From: Corynebacterium sp. Marseille-P3884
GTDB taxonomy: Bacteria; Actinomycetota; Actinomycetes; Mycobacteriales; Mycobacteriaceae
DNA: 64,000 nt
Assembly: GCF_017942225.1 (NCBI RefSeq)
Contig: NZ_JAGKSD010000013.1
Location: 1-64,000 of the forward strand
Reading direction: 5' to 3'
Program-made: the position numbers and the translations under genes
Shown here: in pieces, positions 1-7,671 of the stretch
Numbering within the stretch: the first letter of the stretch is position 1
How the letters are laid out: each line of letters begins with the position of its first letter
Notes under the pieces: model-generated
Told to the model about the DNA's origin: nothing
What the model saw: only the letters and a program-made list of their open reading frames with translations
Databases searched by the model: none

Positions 1-119
1 TGTCGGTGGTTGATAGCGGTGGGGAAACGCCCGGTCCCATTCCGAACCCGGAAGCTAAGCCCACCCGCGCTGATGGTACTGCACTCGGGAGGGTGTGGGA
101 GAGTAAGTTACCGCCGACC
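1..119 (+). rRNA. rrf: 5S ribosomal RNA
   Basis: The sequence carries the highly conserved actinobacterial 5S core (GGGGAAACGCCCGGTCCCAT at about 20-40, then GAACCCGGAAGCTAAGC, then GATGGTACTGCACTCGGGAG). The terminal helix closes: GTCGGTGG at 2-9 pairs with CCGCCGAC at 111-118 (one G-U pair). The gene is therefore essentially complete and begins at the window edge. It would be the last gene of an rRNA operon lying to the left. A strong terminator follows at 136-179. Confidence 0.96.
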
Positions 120-135
120 AAAAACTTCACATATT

Positions 136-179
136 AGACCGGCTGCCGGCCCAACGACGGGCACGGTAGCCGGTCTTTT
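136..179 (+). terminator. Rho-independent terminator of the rRNA operon
   Basis: GACCGGCTGCCG (137-148) pairs with CGGTAGCCGGTC (164-175), with one G-U pair, and is followed by TTTT. It lies about 17 bases after the 5S gene, as expected for the end of an rRNA operon. Confidence 0.9.
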
Positions 180-208
180 GTTGCGCCCAATTGCTGGTAC
201 CGCGGCCG

Positions 209-1192
209 TCACGGTTCGAATGAAGGAATCGGGAGGCCGGAAAACCCAGGCGTCGTGAAGCTTCGGCGTTGGCCGCTCAAAGGATCAGTGAAGCTGAGTC
301 CTACTGAGCTGAGCAGCATCGGTTTAGCGAAGTCCTCCTCGTCAAGAGCGTGGATGCGGGGATAGATCGGATCGCCGTGAATCGGGATGTCGGCGGCGAG
401 CATCTGCACCCGGAGTTGGTGGGTGCGCCCCGTGACAGGGTGAAGGAGATATCGCGCGGCGCCGGGGCGGTCGGTTAGTGGTTCGATATCGGAAACGTGT
501 GTGAGGGCATTCGGCTTCCGCTCGGAGAGAATGCGTGCGGCCGGCTCGCCTTCGGTCTTCTCGATGTGGTGCTCCCATTTAAGGGGAGCGTTGAGCCCAA
601 TATCGTCGGCGATCGCCTCGTAGATTTTGTCTACTTCACGGCGGGCGAAGAGCTCTTGGTAGGCGCCACGGAGCTCTGCGCGTTTGGTCAGCAAAATCAG
701 GCCGGATGTCGCCCGGTCGAGGCGGTGCGCCGGCGTCAGCTCCTGGTTGCCGGTCGCCCGGCGGAGCCGAACGGTGACGCTTTCCGTGATGTGCGATCCC
801 CTCGGCATCGTAGCCAGAAAGGGCGGTTTGTTCACCACCAGGATGTTGTCGTCTTCGAAGACTGTGTCGATTTCGTATGGCACGCGTGCTTCAGGAGCGG
901 GCCGGCGGTAGAAGAACACATCGGTCCCGGGGGAGAGCAGGGCGTCGGGGGCGACAGGGGTGGCGTCGATAAGCACGACCTCGCCCCGCGCGAAACGCTC
1001 GTTGACGGCACTCTCGTTGTCTTCTGGGTGCCTGTGGCGTTGCGTGGAAACAAGGTGCCAGATGAGATCCCATGCCCGTATCGGCTCACCCTCGGGAACG
1101 CGCGCCCTCGTGGCGCCGAGGCCACCACGCGGAGGGAGCGGAGGGCGTCGTTTGCGGCGTGAGTGATGGATGCTCTTGCTACGGTCAGTCAA
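209..1192 (-). CDS. RluA-family pseudouridine synthase
   Basis: This protein of about 327 aa should isomerise specific uridines in rRNA or tRNA to pseudouridine. The catalytic block HRLDRATSGLI is present with the essential Asp near residue 159, and the downstream family block HPVTGRTHQLRVQM is intact. There is a basic N-terminus (RRKRRPPLPPRGG) before the catalytic domain, common in actinobacterial RluA/RluC-like enzymes. The only in-frame start that keeps this N-terminus is a TTG at 1192, so the start is uncertain. The target site cannot be told from sequence. It is convergent with the rRNA operon and stands alone. Confidence 0.85.
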   Translation of the reverse strand: MTDRSKSIHHSRRKRRPPLPPRGGLGATRARVPEGEPIRAWDLIWHLVSTQRHRHPEDNESAVNERFARGEVVLIDATPVAPDALLSPGTDVFFYRRPAPEARVPYEIDTVFEDDNILVVNKPPFLATMPRGSHITESVTVRLRRATGNQELTPAHRLDRATSGLILLTKRAELRGAYQELFARREVDKIYEAIADDIGLNAPLKWEHHIEKTEGEPAARILSERKPNALTHVSDIEPLTDRPGAARYLLHPVTGRTHQLRVQMLAADIPIHGDPIYPRIHALDEEDFAKPMLLSSVGLSFTDPLSGQRRSFTTPGFSGLPIPSFEP

Positions 1193-1297
1193 AATTGGGT
1201 CACCAGCACAGTTGTTGTTCCAAAGCTATTGTCCTTTCTCAAAGGAGGGCATGACTTCAGACCCTATCCTGAAGCGGAGCCGAGACCGCGTGATGCA

Positions 1298-1759
1298 CTA
1301 TTGCAGCTGGTCAAGTGTGTAGCACGAAGAAACGGAACCGTTGCGGTAATAGTCCGCAAAAACTTCCGCGGCTTCCTTTGAGTCGAACAGTTGTGAAGCG
1401 CGCACCCGTTCTATCCTGCCCCGTACGTCAAGCTGCACGATCTCAGCGTGGGATGAGTCTGGACGGTGATCTAGCCGGTAGAGGTGTAGCTCGCCTGACG
1501 CGTCCTCGCGGCTAATCTCGATAATCATCGCTTCCCTACTCCCGATGGCTTGGAGGAACTCATAGGGCCACGCTCCGGGGAGCTCGTCCCACAGACGCAT
1601 GCCTGGCGGCAATTTCCACAATGCGAGTGTGAAAGTGGTGCTACCGTCGAGGCGCGATGGCGCCCGTTTGACGGTCTCGACGGGGTCCACAATCGGCAAG
1701 ATCTCGTCGGTCGATGAACCGTTCACCTGCAAGCAGTGGGTGGGGTCGAATCGACTCAT
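1298..1759 (-). CDS. Imm1-like orphan immunity protein (tentative)
   Basis: A 153-aa soluble protein without signal peptide or membrane segment. The C-terminal part (SKEAAEVFADYYRNGSVSS, followed by a short tail) resembles the end of Imm1-family immunity proteins of actinobacteria, which typically finish with an A-x(n)-dYf-tG pattern. Imm1 proteins neutralise a toxin encoded next door, but no polymorphic toxin gene is visible on either side. It could be an orphan protective copy or an unrelated small protein. No convincing ribosome binding site precedes the ATG at 1759. The family assignment is inference from a weak motif. Confidence 0.45.
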   Translation of the reverse strand: MSRFDPTHCLQVNGSSTDEILPIVDPVETVKRAPSRLDGSTTFTLALWKLPPGMRLWDELPGAWPYEFLQAIGSREAMIIEISREDASGELHLYRLDHRPDSSHAEIVQLDVRGRIERVRASQLFDSKEAAEVFADYYRNGSVSSCYTLDQLQ

Positions 1760-1865
1760 TGATCAACTTTCTACTCGGAGCCGAGTGTTGACTGTAGAGG
1801 TTTCGGTGAGGATTTCCCTGACGGAACATTTCCTATATCGAGTCACATGTATTAACTTAGGTCAC

Positions 1866-2012
1866 ATGAATCTTGATGGAATCACTGCCCAGCTCACCGA
1901 ATTCTCCAGCCACGGCATCGGCAAGTCTATTGCTGAGGTCCTGTGGGCGATCTACACCGCTTTGTTCCCGGCCAACGCAGAGGCCGCTTTCCCGATCGAA
2001 ATCCCCAAATAA
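1866..2012 (+). CDS. 48-aa small protein, possible mycomembrane or secreted peptide
   Basis: A short gene starting at ATG 1866 encodes 48 aa beginning MNLDGITAQLTEF and ending EAAFPIEIPK. The middle (residues about 17-38) is a hydrophobic or amphipathic stretch containing SIAEVLWAIYTALFPANA. There are no cysteines, no lipobox and no classical signal peptide. Very short proteins of this style (PorA, PorH and related O-mycoloylated peptides) are known from the corynebacterial outer membrane, so that is the main hypothesis. The ribosome site is weak (TTAGG about 6 bases upstream). An upstream extension of the frame exists but antisense-overlaps the neighbour and has no good start. Confidence 0.5.
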   Translation: MNLDGITAQLTEFSSHGIGKSIAEVLWAIYTALFPANAEAAFPIEIPK

Positions 2013-2112
2013 GCTCTGCCCGTGCCCTGTGTCGTCAGGGTTACAATGAAGGTGTCAGGTGACCACCACCTCTAGGCGCGTCACGTCGTAGGTTACGGAA
2101 AGGCACGTTCCC

Positions 2113-3015
2113 ATGAGCAACCAGGATTTGGTCATCGTCGCTGTCGACGGCGGCGAGCCTTCAAACAATGCGGTCCGTTGGGCTGCTAACACGGCGCTGA
2201 AGCGCGGTGTCCCGCTGCAGCTCGCCTCTTCCTACACCATGCCGCAGTTCCTGTACGCCGAGGGCATGGTCCCGCCGCAGGAGCTCTTTGACGATCTGCA
2301 GAATGAGTGCCTGAACAAGATCGAGGCAGCTCGCGAGATCGCCAAGGAAGTGGCCCCGGATCTGGAGATCGGGCACACCGTCGCTGAGGGCTCCCCGATC
2401 GACATGCTGCTTGGCCTGTCCAAGGACGCGACCATGATCGTCATGGGCTCCCGCGGTCTCGGCGGTCTGTCCGGCATGGTGCTCGGCTCGGTCTCCGCGG
2501 CCGTGGTGGCTCACGCTTCCTGCCCGGTCGTTGTCGTCCGCGAGGACAATGCGGTGACCGAACAGACGAAGTACGGCCCGGTAGTTGTCGGTGTGGACGG
2601 CTCCGATGTCTCCGTTAAGGCGACCGAGGTCGCGTTTGAGGAGGCGCAAGCCCGCGGCGCGGAGCTCATCGCTGTGCACACCTACCTGGAGAACCAGGTG
2701 CACGAGCCGGTCGCAGGTGCGATCCTCGGCGACGCAAGCTGGAAGCGTTTCGAGCAGGAGCGCCGGGAGAAGCTGGAGCAGGGACTGGCGCCTCTTGAGG
2801 CTAAGTACCCGGACGTGAAGGTGACCAAGGTGGTCACGCAGGACCGTCCGGTGCGTGCCCTGGTGGACCACGCGAAGGAAGCCCAATTGCTCATCACCGG
2901 TTCCCACGGCCGTGGCGGCTTCAAGGGCATGCTGCTCGGCTCCACGTCGCGCGCTCTGCTGCAGGCGGCGCCGTGCCCGATGATGGTCGTGCGCCCGGAG
3001 CGTCTGCCGAAATAA
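2113..3015 (+). CDS. Tandem universal stress protein (two UspA domains)
   Basis: The 300-aa protein consists of two UspA domains in tandem, the usual actinobacterial arrangement. Each half carries the nucleotide-binding signature G-x2-G-x9-G-S: GSRGLGGLSGMVLGS in the first domain and GSHGRGGFKGMLLGS in the second. Both halves start with the typical beta strand ending in VDGG or VDGS, so ATP binding is expected. Such proteins help survival under hypoxia, stationary phase or other stress and act in the cytoplasm. The ATG at 2113 follows GGAAAGGCACG. A clear terminator ends the unit at 3041-3079, so it is probably monocistronic. Confidence 0.93.
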   Translation: MSNQDLVIVAVDGGEPSNNAVRWAANTALKRGVPLQLASSYTMPQFLYAEGMVPPQELFDDLQNECLNKIEAAREIAKEVAPDLEIGHTVAEGSPIDMLLGLSKDATMIVMGSRGLGGLSGMVLGSVSAAVVAHASCPVVVVREDNAVTEQTKYGPVVVGVDGSDVSVKATEVAFEEAQARGAELIAVHTYLENQVHEPVAGAILGDASWKRFEQERREKLEQGLAPLEAKYPDVKVTKVVTQDRPVRALVDHAKEAQLLITGSHGRGGFKGMLLGSTSRALLQAAPCPMMVVRPERLPK

Positions 3016-3040
3016 CCGCAGGTTGCGGCACGAAAATGTT

Positions 3041-3079
3041 CCCCACGGTTGGCGAAACGTTACCTAACCGTGGGGCTTT
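3041..3079 (+). terminator. Rho-independent terminator after the universal stress gene
   Basis: CCCCACGGTT (3041-3050) pairs perfectly with AACCGTGGGG (3066-3075), followed by CTTTCGTT. It sits 26 bases after the stop codon. Confidence 0.88.
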
Positions 3080-3151
3080 CGTTGCCCACGCGACCTATTA
3101 ACAAGGCATAATAGGTACGGTATTTCATTCAGAATGAGAGGAAATTAAATT

Positions 3152-3421
3152 ATGTCTACTATTTCTCTGGGCTTCCTGGGTTGGATCGTGCTCGGCGGCA
3201 TCGCCGGCTGGATTGCTTCGATGATTATGAACCGTGACGCTTCCATGGGCATTCTCGCCAACATCGCTTGCGGTGTCGTCGGTGGTCTGCTCGGTGGCGC
3301 CCTGCTTGGACTTATCATTGACGTTGAGTCCAAGGGCTGGTTCTTCAGCTTCCTGACATGCATCCTGGGTTCCGTGATCGTGCTCTGGATCGTCAACCAG
3401 GTCACCGGTCGCCGTCGCTAA
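3152..3421 (+). CDS. GlsB/YeaQ/YmgE family small membrane protein
   Basis: An 89-aa very hydrophobic protein with about three membrane segments and the glycine-rich pattern of the transglycosylase-associated protein family (GGIAGWIAS near residue 17, then GVVGGLLGGALLG near residue 46). The family is linked to envelope and general stress responses, but no enzymatic role is established. It has its own AT-rich upstream region (about 3090-3151, with TATTAACAAGGCATAATAGG) and its own terminator, so it appears to be a single-gene unit. Confidence 0.88.
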   Translation: MSTISLGFLGWIVLGGIAGWIASMIMNRDASMGILANIACGVVGGLLGGALLGLIIDVESKGWFFSFLTCILGSVIVLWIVNQVTGRRR

Positions 3422-3444
3422 GGGCAGTCGGGGTCACTGACTCT

Positions 3445-3482
3445 AGCTCCCGTTTCTCGCGCTGCGAGGGCGGGAGCTTTTT
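3445..3482 (+). terminator. Rho-independent terminator after the GlsB-family gene
   Basis: AGCTCCCG (3445-3452) pairs with CGGGAGCT (3471-3478) and runs into TTTTT at 3478-3482. Confidence 0.88.
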
Positions 3483-3596
3483 CATGCGTGGAGCCGCACC
3501 TGCACGCACACATCCACGCATAACTCCATGCGTTGTATGAACGTACCGGTTTGTCTATTATGTGGTGGAGATGGTCGAGCTAGAAGGAGAAATGTG

Positions 3597-4235
3597 GTGA
3601 CTCAGGATCGCGCCGCCACCGCGAAGAAGAAGCCGGCATCGCGTCGACGGAACCGGCCGGCCCCGCGTCAGCGCCTGTTGGACGCGGCGACGAAGCTCTT
3701 CACGGAAGAGGGCATCCGTGTCATCGGCATCGACCGGATTCTCCGCGAAGCCGACGTCGCAAAGGCATCCTTGTACTCCCTGTTGGGTTCCAAGGACAAC
3801 CTGGTCATCGTGTATTTGCAAAAGCTTGACGACGAATACCGGGACCGGTGGTCCGAGCGCACCGCCGCAATGACGGATGCGGATTCGAAGATCTTGGCAT
3901 TCTTCGACATGGCCATCGAGGAGGAGCCCGCCAAGGATTTCCGCGGTTCTCCCTTTGTCAATGCCGCGACGGAATACCCGCGCCCGGAGACGGATTCAGA
4001 GCACAATATCGTCGCCGCCTGCGTGGATCACCGCAATTGGATGCATGCCACGATGACCGAGCTGCTGGATAAGAAGAACGGATACCCGTCCGGCACTCAG
4101 GCCAGCCAGCTGTTGATCTTTCTCGACGGCGGCATGACCGGAGCTCGTATCAGCCGTGAAGTAGGGCCGCTGCTCACTGCCAAGGACTTGGCGCGGCAGA
4201 TGCTGTCCGCCCCGCCGGCGGACTACTCCATCTGA
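3597..4235 (+). CDS. TetR-family transcriptional regulator
   Basis: A 212-aa regulator. After a basic leader (KKKPASRRRNRPAPRQRLLD) comes the TetR helix-turn-helix: AATKLFTEEG, IRVIGIDRILREA, then VAKASLYSLLGSKDNL. The C-terminal 130 residues form the variable ligand-binding and dimerisation domain, so the ligand is unknown. The GTG at 3597 is chosen because AGGAG at 3585-3589 stands 7 bases before it; an upstream ATG at 3528 lacks a ribosome site and adds a Cys-rich unlikely leader. It overlaps the 3' end of the convergent yidC-type gene by 13 bases. No neighbouring gene points to an obvious target. Confidence 0.87.
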   Translation: MTQDRAATAKKKPASRRRNRPAPRQRLLDAATKLFTEEGIRVIGIDRILREADVAKASLYSLLGSKDNLVIVYLQKLDDEYRDRWSERTAAMTDADSKILAFFDMAIEEEPAKDFRGSPFVNAATEYPRPETDSEHNIVAACVDHRNWMHATMTELLDKKNGYPSGTQASQLLIFLDGGMTGARISREVGPLLTAKDLARQMLSAPPADYSI

Positions 4236-5470
4236 TCGGAATCAGCGGCACCATCGGAACTCACTGAGCTATCAGAATTATCCGAGCTATCGGAGCTATC
4301 CGAGCTCGCATCCCCAGCTGCTTTTGCTTTCTTCCGCTTGCGCTCTTCAAACCGCTTTTCCATCTCGGTCTTGCGGATATCGGAGCGGACCTTGTTGCGG
4401 GCTTTTTGAAGAGATTTCTTTTCTTGCTTGGCTTCTTTCCGCTCGGCCTTCATGGCCGCTTTTTCGGCCTTGATGTCGCGGCGGACCTGTCCGATGGTCG
4501 TCGGGTGGGCGAGTGCTTTGAGCTTCCGGCGGCGCCAGGAACGCTTGGCAGTCTTCTTGATCTGCTTCACTTCGCGTTGCTCGTCCAGGGCCTTGGCGCG
4601 GGAGGTGTGAATCTGCTCCTTGTGCTCCTCGCGCAGCGGGTACTTCCTCGCCAGGACGTACCAGATAAGTACGGATTGGGACAGCGTCCACAGATTGCCG
4701 AGGAACCAGTACATGAGAAGGGCCACCGGGATGAGGCCGGTCATGCCGGCGAAACCGAGCATGATCGGAATGATGACCATCACTCCCCACATCCACTTGT
4801 AGACGGTGCGTGGGACCGTGGAGCTCCAATCCAGGTGGGTGCGGGTGCGTAGCTGCCCGACGAAGGTGTTCACGGTGGTGAAGATCAGGGCGAAGATGAG
4901 CAAAGGAATCGCGACGGCGCGCACTTGTTCGTTCGAGGTGCCCAGGGCAGCGAATTGCTCGGCGGACATGGACACGTACGCAGGTAGCGGCACGCCCATG
5001 AAGGAAGCGTCGAGGAAGCTGGCGATGTCTTCGGGGGTGAGCAGGCCGATATTCGAGTTGGTGCGGCCGTTCTCCGGCACGGACATCCACATGAGTAGGC
5101 GGTAGAGACCCAGGATGAACGGGATCTGCACCAGCGGCGGAATACAGCCGGTCATCGGGTTGTAGCCGTATTCCTTATGCAGCTCTTTGAGGGCCTCATC
5201 GTGTGCGACGACATCTTCTACCTCGGTGGATTCGCCGTAGCGTTTCTCGAGTCTCTCCTGCTCGGGCCGCATCATCAGCATCATGCGGGTGGAGCGGTAC
5301 ATCTGCCAGTTGAAAGGCACGAGTAGCGCGCGCACCGTGATCACGAGAAGCACGATCGACATCACCCACGCGGTGTCGGGTGCGACGCCGAGGACCTGCG
5401 CGAGGAGCCAATGCCACATCTTCATGACCGCGGAGACGGGCCAGACGAATGCTTCGAGAAGCAGAAGCAT
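4223..5470 (-). CDS. yidC: YidC/Oxa1-family membrane protein insertase (paralogue type)
   Basis: A 415-aa insertase that helps membrane proteins enter the cytoplasmic membrane. The conserved core is present: a first membrane helix with the VPFNWQMYRSTRMM cytosolic hairpin start, GCIPPLVQIPFILGLYR, and about five membrane helices up to residue 285. The rest is a long basic coiled tail (many K/E/R, residues about 290-380) ending in an unusual run rich in Ser and Asp (SSDSSDSSDNSDSS near residue 390). The gene is not next to rpmH or jag, where the main yidC normally lies, so it is probably a second copy with its own clients. Start ATG 5470 is well placed before a hydrophobic first helix. Confidence 0.9.
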   Translation of the reverse strand: MLLLLEAFVWPVSAVMKMWHWLLAQVLGVAPDTAWVMSIVLLVITVRALLVPFNWQMYRSTRMMLMMRPEQERLEKRYGESTEVEDVVAHDEALKELHKEYGYNPMTGCIPPLVQIPFILGLYRLLMWMSVPENGRTNSNIGLLTPEDIASFLDASFMGVPLPAYVSMSAEQFAALGTSNEQVRAVAIPLLIFALIFTTVNTFVGQLRTRTHLDWSSTVPRTVYKWMWGVMVIIPIMLGFAGMTGLIPVALLMYWFLGNLWTLSQSVLIWYVLARKYPLREEHKEQIHTSRAKALDEQREVKQIKKTAKRSWRRRKLKALAHPTTIGQVRRDIKAEKAAMKAERKEAKQEKKSLQKARNKVRSDIRKTEMEKRFEERKRKKAKAAGDASSDSSDSSDNSDSSVSSDGAADSDQME

Positions 5471-5553
5471 GGGTGTAACGGACTCCTCTCGAATGATGCG
5501 GCAGCAGAGCAGAAACGCCGGGGTGCGGCGTGCTGTGGGTTAATGTTAGGCCC

Positions 5554-6348
5554 ATGTCATCATCGGTGGAAATTCCCGCACGCGCCCGAGTCACAGTGCG
5601 GGAAGTGATCGGCGAAATCTTCATCACCGTCGGTGTTATTCTCTTGCTTTTCGCGTTCTACGAGGCATTCTGGACGAATCTGACGTCAGGTGAGATGCAG
5701 AAAGAAGCGCAACAGCAGCTTGACGACGAATGGCGTAATCCCCGTGGCAACCACATCGCGGAAATGGGCGAGGCATTTGCGCAGCTGCACATCCCCGTCT
5801 TCGGCGCGGATTACCACTACGCGGTGCTGGAAGGCACCGACGATGAGACGCTGCTGGCAGGCCCGGGACATTATTCGGACTCGCAGATGCCGGATGAGGC
5901 AGGCAATTTCGCGCTGGCGGGGCACCGCGTGGGCAAGGGCGCACCGTTCAACGACTTGGGCCACCTGAAGGCGTGCGATGCCATCGTGGTGGAAACGCAG
6001 ACGCAGTGGTTCACCTACCGGGTTCTCCCGATGGAGGAGGGGAAGGAAGGGCGCACGGCGGCGTCGTCAAGCTGTTTATCCGAACCGATGTTGACTGAGG
6101 TCGCGGAAGGGCGCTACGCGCATGTTCTCGGACGCCACATCACGCTGCCGAGCGACACGTCGGTGCTCGCTCCGGTGCCCGGCGCTGAAGGGGCGAGCGC
6201 AAATGGGCTTGGCCGTATGATCACGTTGACGACGTGCCACCCGCAATTCTCGAATGCGGAGCGCATGATCATTCACGCCGTGCAGACCGACGCGCGGGAT
6301 AAATCAGCTGGCCCGCCGCCGGCGATGACGAGCGGAAAGGACGCGTAG
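5554..6348 (+). CDS. Class E sortase
   Basis: A 264-aa membrane-anchored transpeptidase expected to act outside the membrane on substrates with an LAxTG-like sorting signal. A single N-terminal membrane segment (IFITVGVILLLFAFY, near residue 25) precedes the sortase domain. The catalytic His lies in NFALAGHRVG and the catalytic Cys in the class E signature TLTTCHP, with the Arg supplied by the following NAERM segment. ATG 5554 gives a typical short cytoplasmic N-terminus. The next gene, only three bases away, is a 50-aa membrane protein that often accompanies this class. No clear substrate with a sorting signal is seen nearby. Confidence 0.9.
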   Translation: MSSSVEIPARARVTVREVIGEIFITVGVILLLFAFYEAFWTNLTSGEMQKEAQQQLDDEWRNPRGNHIAEMGEAFAQLHIPVFGADYHYAVLEGTDDETLLAGPGHYSDSQMPDEAGNFALAGHRVGKGAPFNDLGHLKACDAIVVETQTQWFTYRVLPMEEGKEGRTAASSSCLSEPMLTEVAEGRYAHVLGRHITLPSDTSVLAPVPGAEGASANGLGRMITLTTCHPQFSNAERMIIHAVQTDARDKSAGPPPAMTSGKDA

Positions 6349-6351
6349 ACC

Positions 6352-6504
6352 ATGTACCGAATTTTGTGGCGTGCGCTGCCGGGGCCGACTCCCGTGAAGG
6401 TGCTCATTCTCATCGCGTTGCTGGTCGCGGTGTTCTTCTTGCTGATGAACGTCGTGTTCCCGTGGCTGTCGCCGCTGATGCCGTACAACGACGTGGCGGT
6501 GTAG
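6352..6504 (+). CDS. 50-aa single-pass membrane protein paired with the sortase
   Basis: A small gene, ATG 6352 to TAG 6504, encoding 50 aa. A short basic N-terminus (MYRILWRALPGPTPVK) is followed by one strongly hydrophobic helix (VLILIALLVAVFFLLMNVVF) and a short outside tail ending PYNDVAV. It starts three bases after the sortase stop codon and is almost certainly co-transcribed and translationally coupled. Similar tiny proteins follow class E sortase genes in other actinobacteria. Their role is unknown; partner or stabiliser of the sortase is an inference from position. Confidence 0.8.
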   Translation: MYRILWRALPGPTPVKVLILIALLVAVFFLLMNVVFPWLSPLMPYNDVAV

Positions 6505-6506
6505 CC

Positions 6507-7661
6507 CTAGAGCTTCTTCAGCACGTCCGCGATCGCTTCCGCCATTGCTTTCTGCCCGGCGGGCGTGGGGTGTGCGGGGAAGGAATTGGTTTCCTCGCCT
6601 GTGGGGTCCGTCCACCGCTCGTTGGCGGGCGCGCAGACGGAGTGGAATTCCGCGTTGGCGGGCAGGACGTAGAGCGCGCCGTTTCGGGTGGCGGCGTCGC
6701 GCACCATCGCGTTCATGGTCACCGTGAGGCCGGCTGCCCAGTTCAGGGTGCCGCTGGGCAGATCGGCGGTGGCCTCGCATTCGTCGCGAAGCGAAGCGAT
6801 CGGCATGTACCCGGTGGTGATGATGGTCGCGTCGGGCGCTTTCTCGTGGATGCGGCGGTAAATGTCGTCGAGCCTGCTCGGAAGGTCGAGCAATGCGCGG
6901 GCAGATTCGTCGTAGAGCCCTTCGTCGCAATCTTCCTCGCCACGGTTTTCGAGCATGCCGGTGATGCAGCGGCTCCACGGCCCGAAACTGAGGTCGTTGC
7001 CGCCGATCGACAGCGTGATCAGGTCCGTGTCGGGCTCCAGCGCGTCGATCTGCGCTGCGAGCACGCTCGGGTTCTTCTCGGCGCCCACATCTTCGCTTGT
7101 CGACGGCTCCGTGCTGGTGCTACTCGGCGACGTGGGCGCGGTCGCGGAGGTCTGCTGTGAGCTGGCTGTTGGGCGAGACGTGGTTTCTGCTGTTGATTCT
7201 GCGTCTCTTTCGGCGTCCTTTTCTGCGTCCTCGGCTGCTTCCGCCTCTTCGGCGTCGAGGGCGTCGCTGATGTCGCGCTCGCTGTAGATGTGCGCGGTGG
7301 TGGAGCCCTGGCAGGTCGCATCGATGAAGCCGCGCTTCTCGTTGATGCCCGGGTAGAGATCCGCCAGCATGTGCGGGTAATTATCCTCGCTGCGCGCGCA
7401 GAATTCCGGCCCCTCGAACGGACCGTCGGCCGAACCCATTGCCGCATACGAATCGCCGAGCGCGACATACAAATCAAAGGAGGACGGCAGGTCCTTCGGA
7501 TCAGCAGTCACCGTGACAGTGGTGGGGACCTCGACGGTGACGCGTTCGGATTCGCCGTCCGATCCGCAGCCAGCGAGCGCGAGCACCAGCGACACCGCTA
7601 CCGCCGGGACGGCGGCGGCGCGGAGACGTGTGCCTCGGTCTCGGGGGCGGAAGCGGTTCAT
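6507..7661 (-). CDS. SGNH/GDSL-family hydrolase lipoprotein
   Basis: A 384-aa secreted lipoprotein esterase. The signal peptide ends in the lipobox LALAGC, so the mature protein is expected to be lipid-anchored at the outer face of the membrane. The SGNH blocks are intact: GDSYAAMG (nucleophile Ser), SIGGNDLSF (oxyanion Gly and Asn), and HPTPAGQK near the C-terminus with the catalytic His. A low-complexity insert rich in Ala, Glu, Ser and Thr (about residues 130-180) separates the first two blocks and is probably a disordered linker. ATG 7661 follows GTGGGG; an alternative ATG lies at 7670. The substrate is unknown, lipid or acylated glycan being likely. Confidence 0.86.
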   Translation of the reverse strand: MNRFRPRDRGTRLRAAAVPAVAVSLVLALAGCGSDGESERVTVEVPTTVTVTADPKDLPSSFDLYVALGDSYAAMGSADGPFEGPEFCARSEDNYPHMLADLYPGINEKRGFIDATCQGSTTAHIYSERDISDALDAEEAEAAEDAEKDAERDAESTAETTSRPTASSQQTSATAPTSPSSTSTEPSTSEDVGAEKNPSVLAAQIDALEPDTDLITLSIGGNDLSFGPWSRCITGMLENRGEEDCDEGLYDESARALLDLPSRLDDIYRRIHEKAPDATIITTGYMPIASLRDECEATADLPSGTLNWAAGLTVTMNAMVRDAATRNGALYVLPANAEFHSVCAPANERWTDPTGEETNSFPAHPTPAGQKAMAEAIADVLKKL

Positions 7662-7671
7662 GCCCCACATA

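Noticed and set aside
1251..1322. 23-aa frame (MTSDPILKRS...) after AAAGGAGGG
   Set aside because: The ribosome-like site is too close to the ATG, and the frame overlaps the end of the Imm1-like gene antisense.
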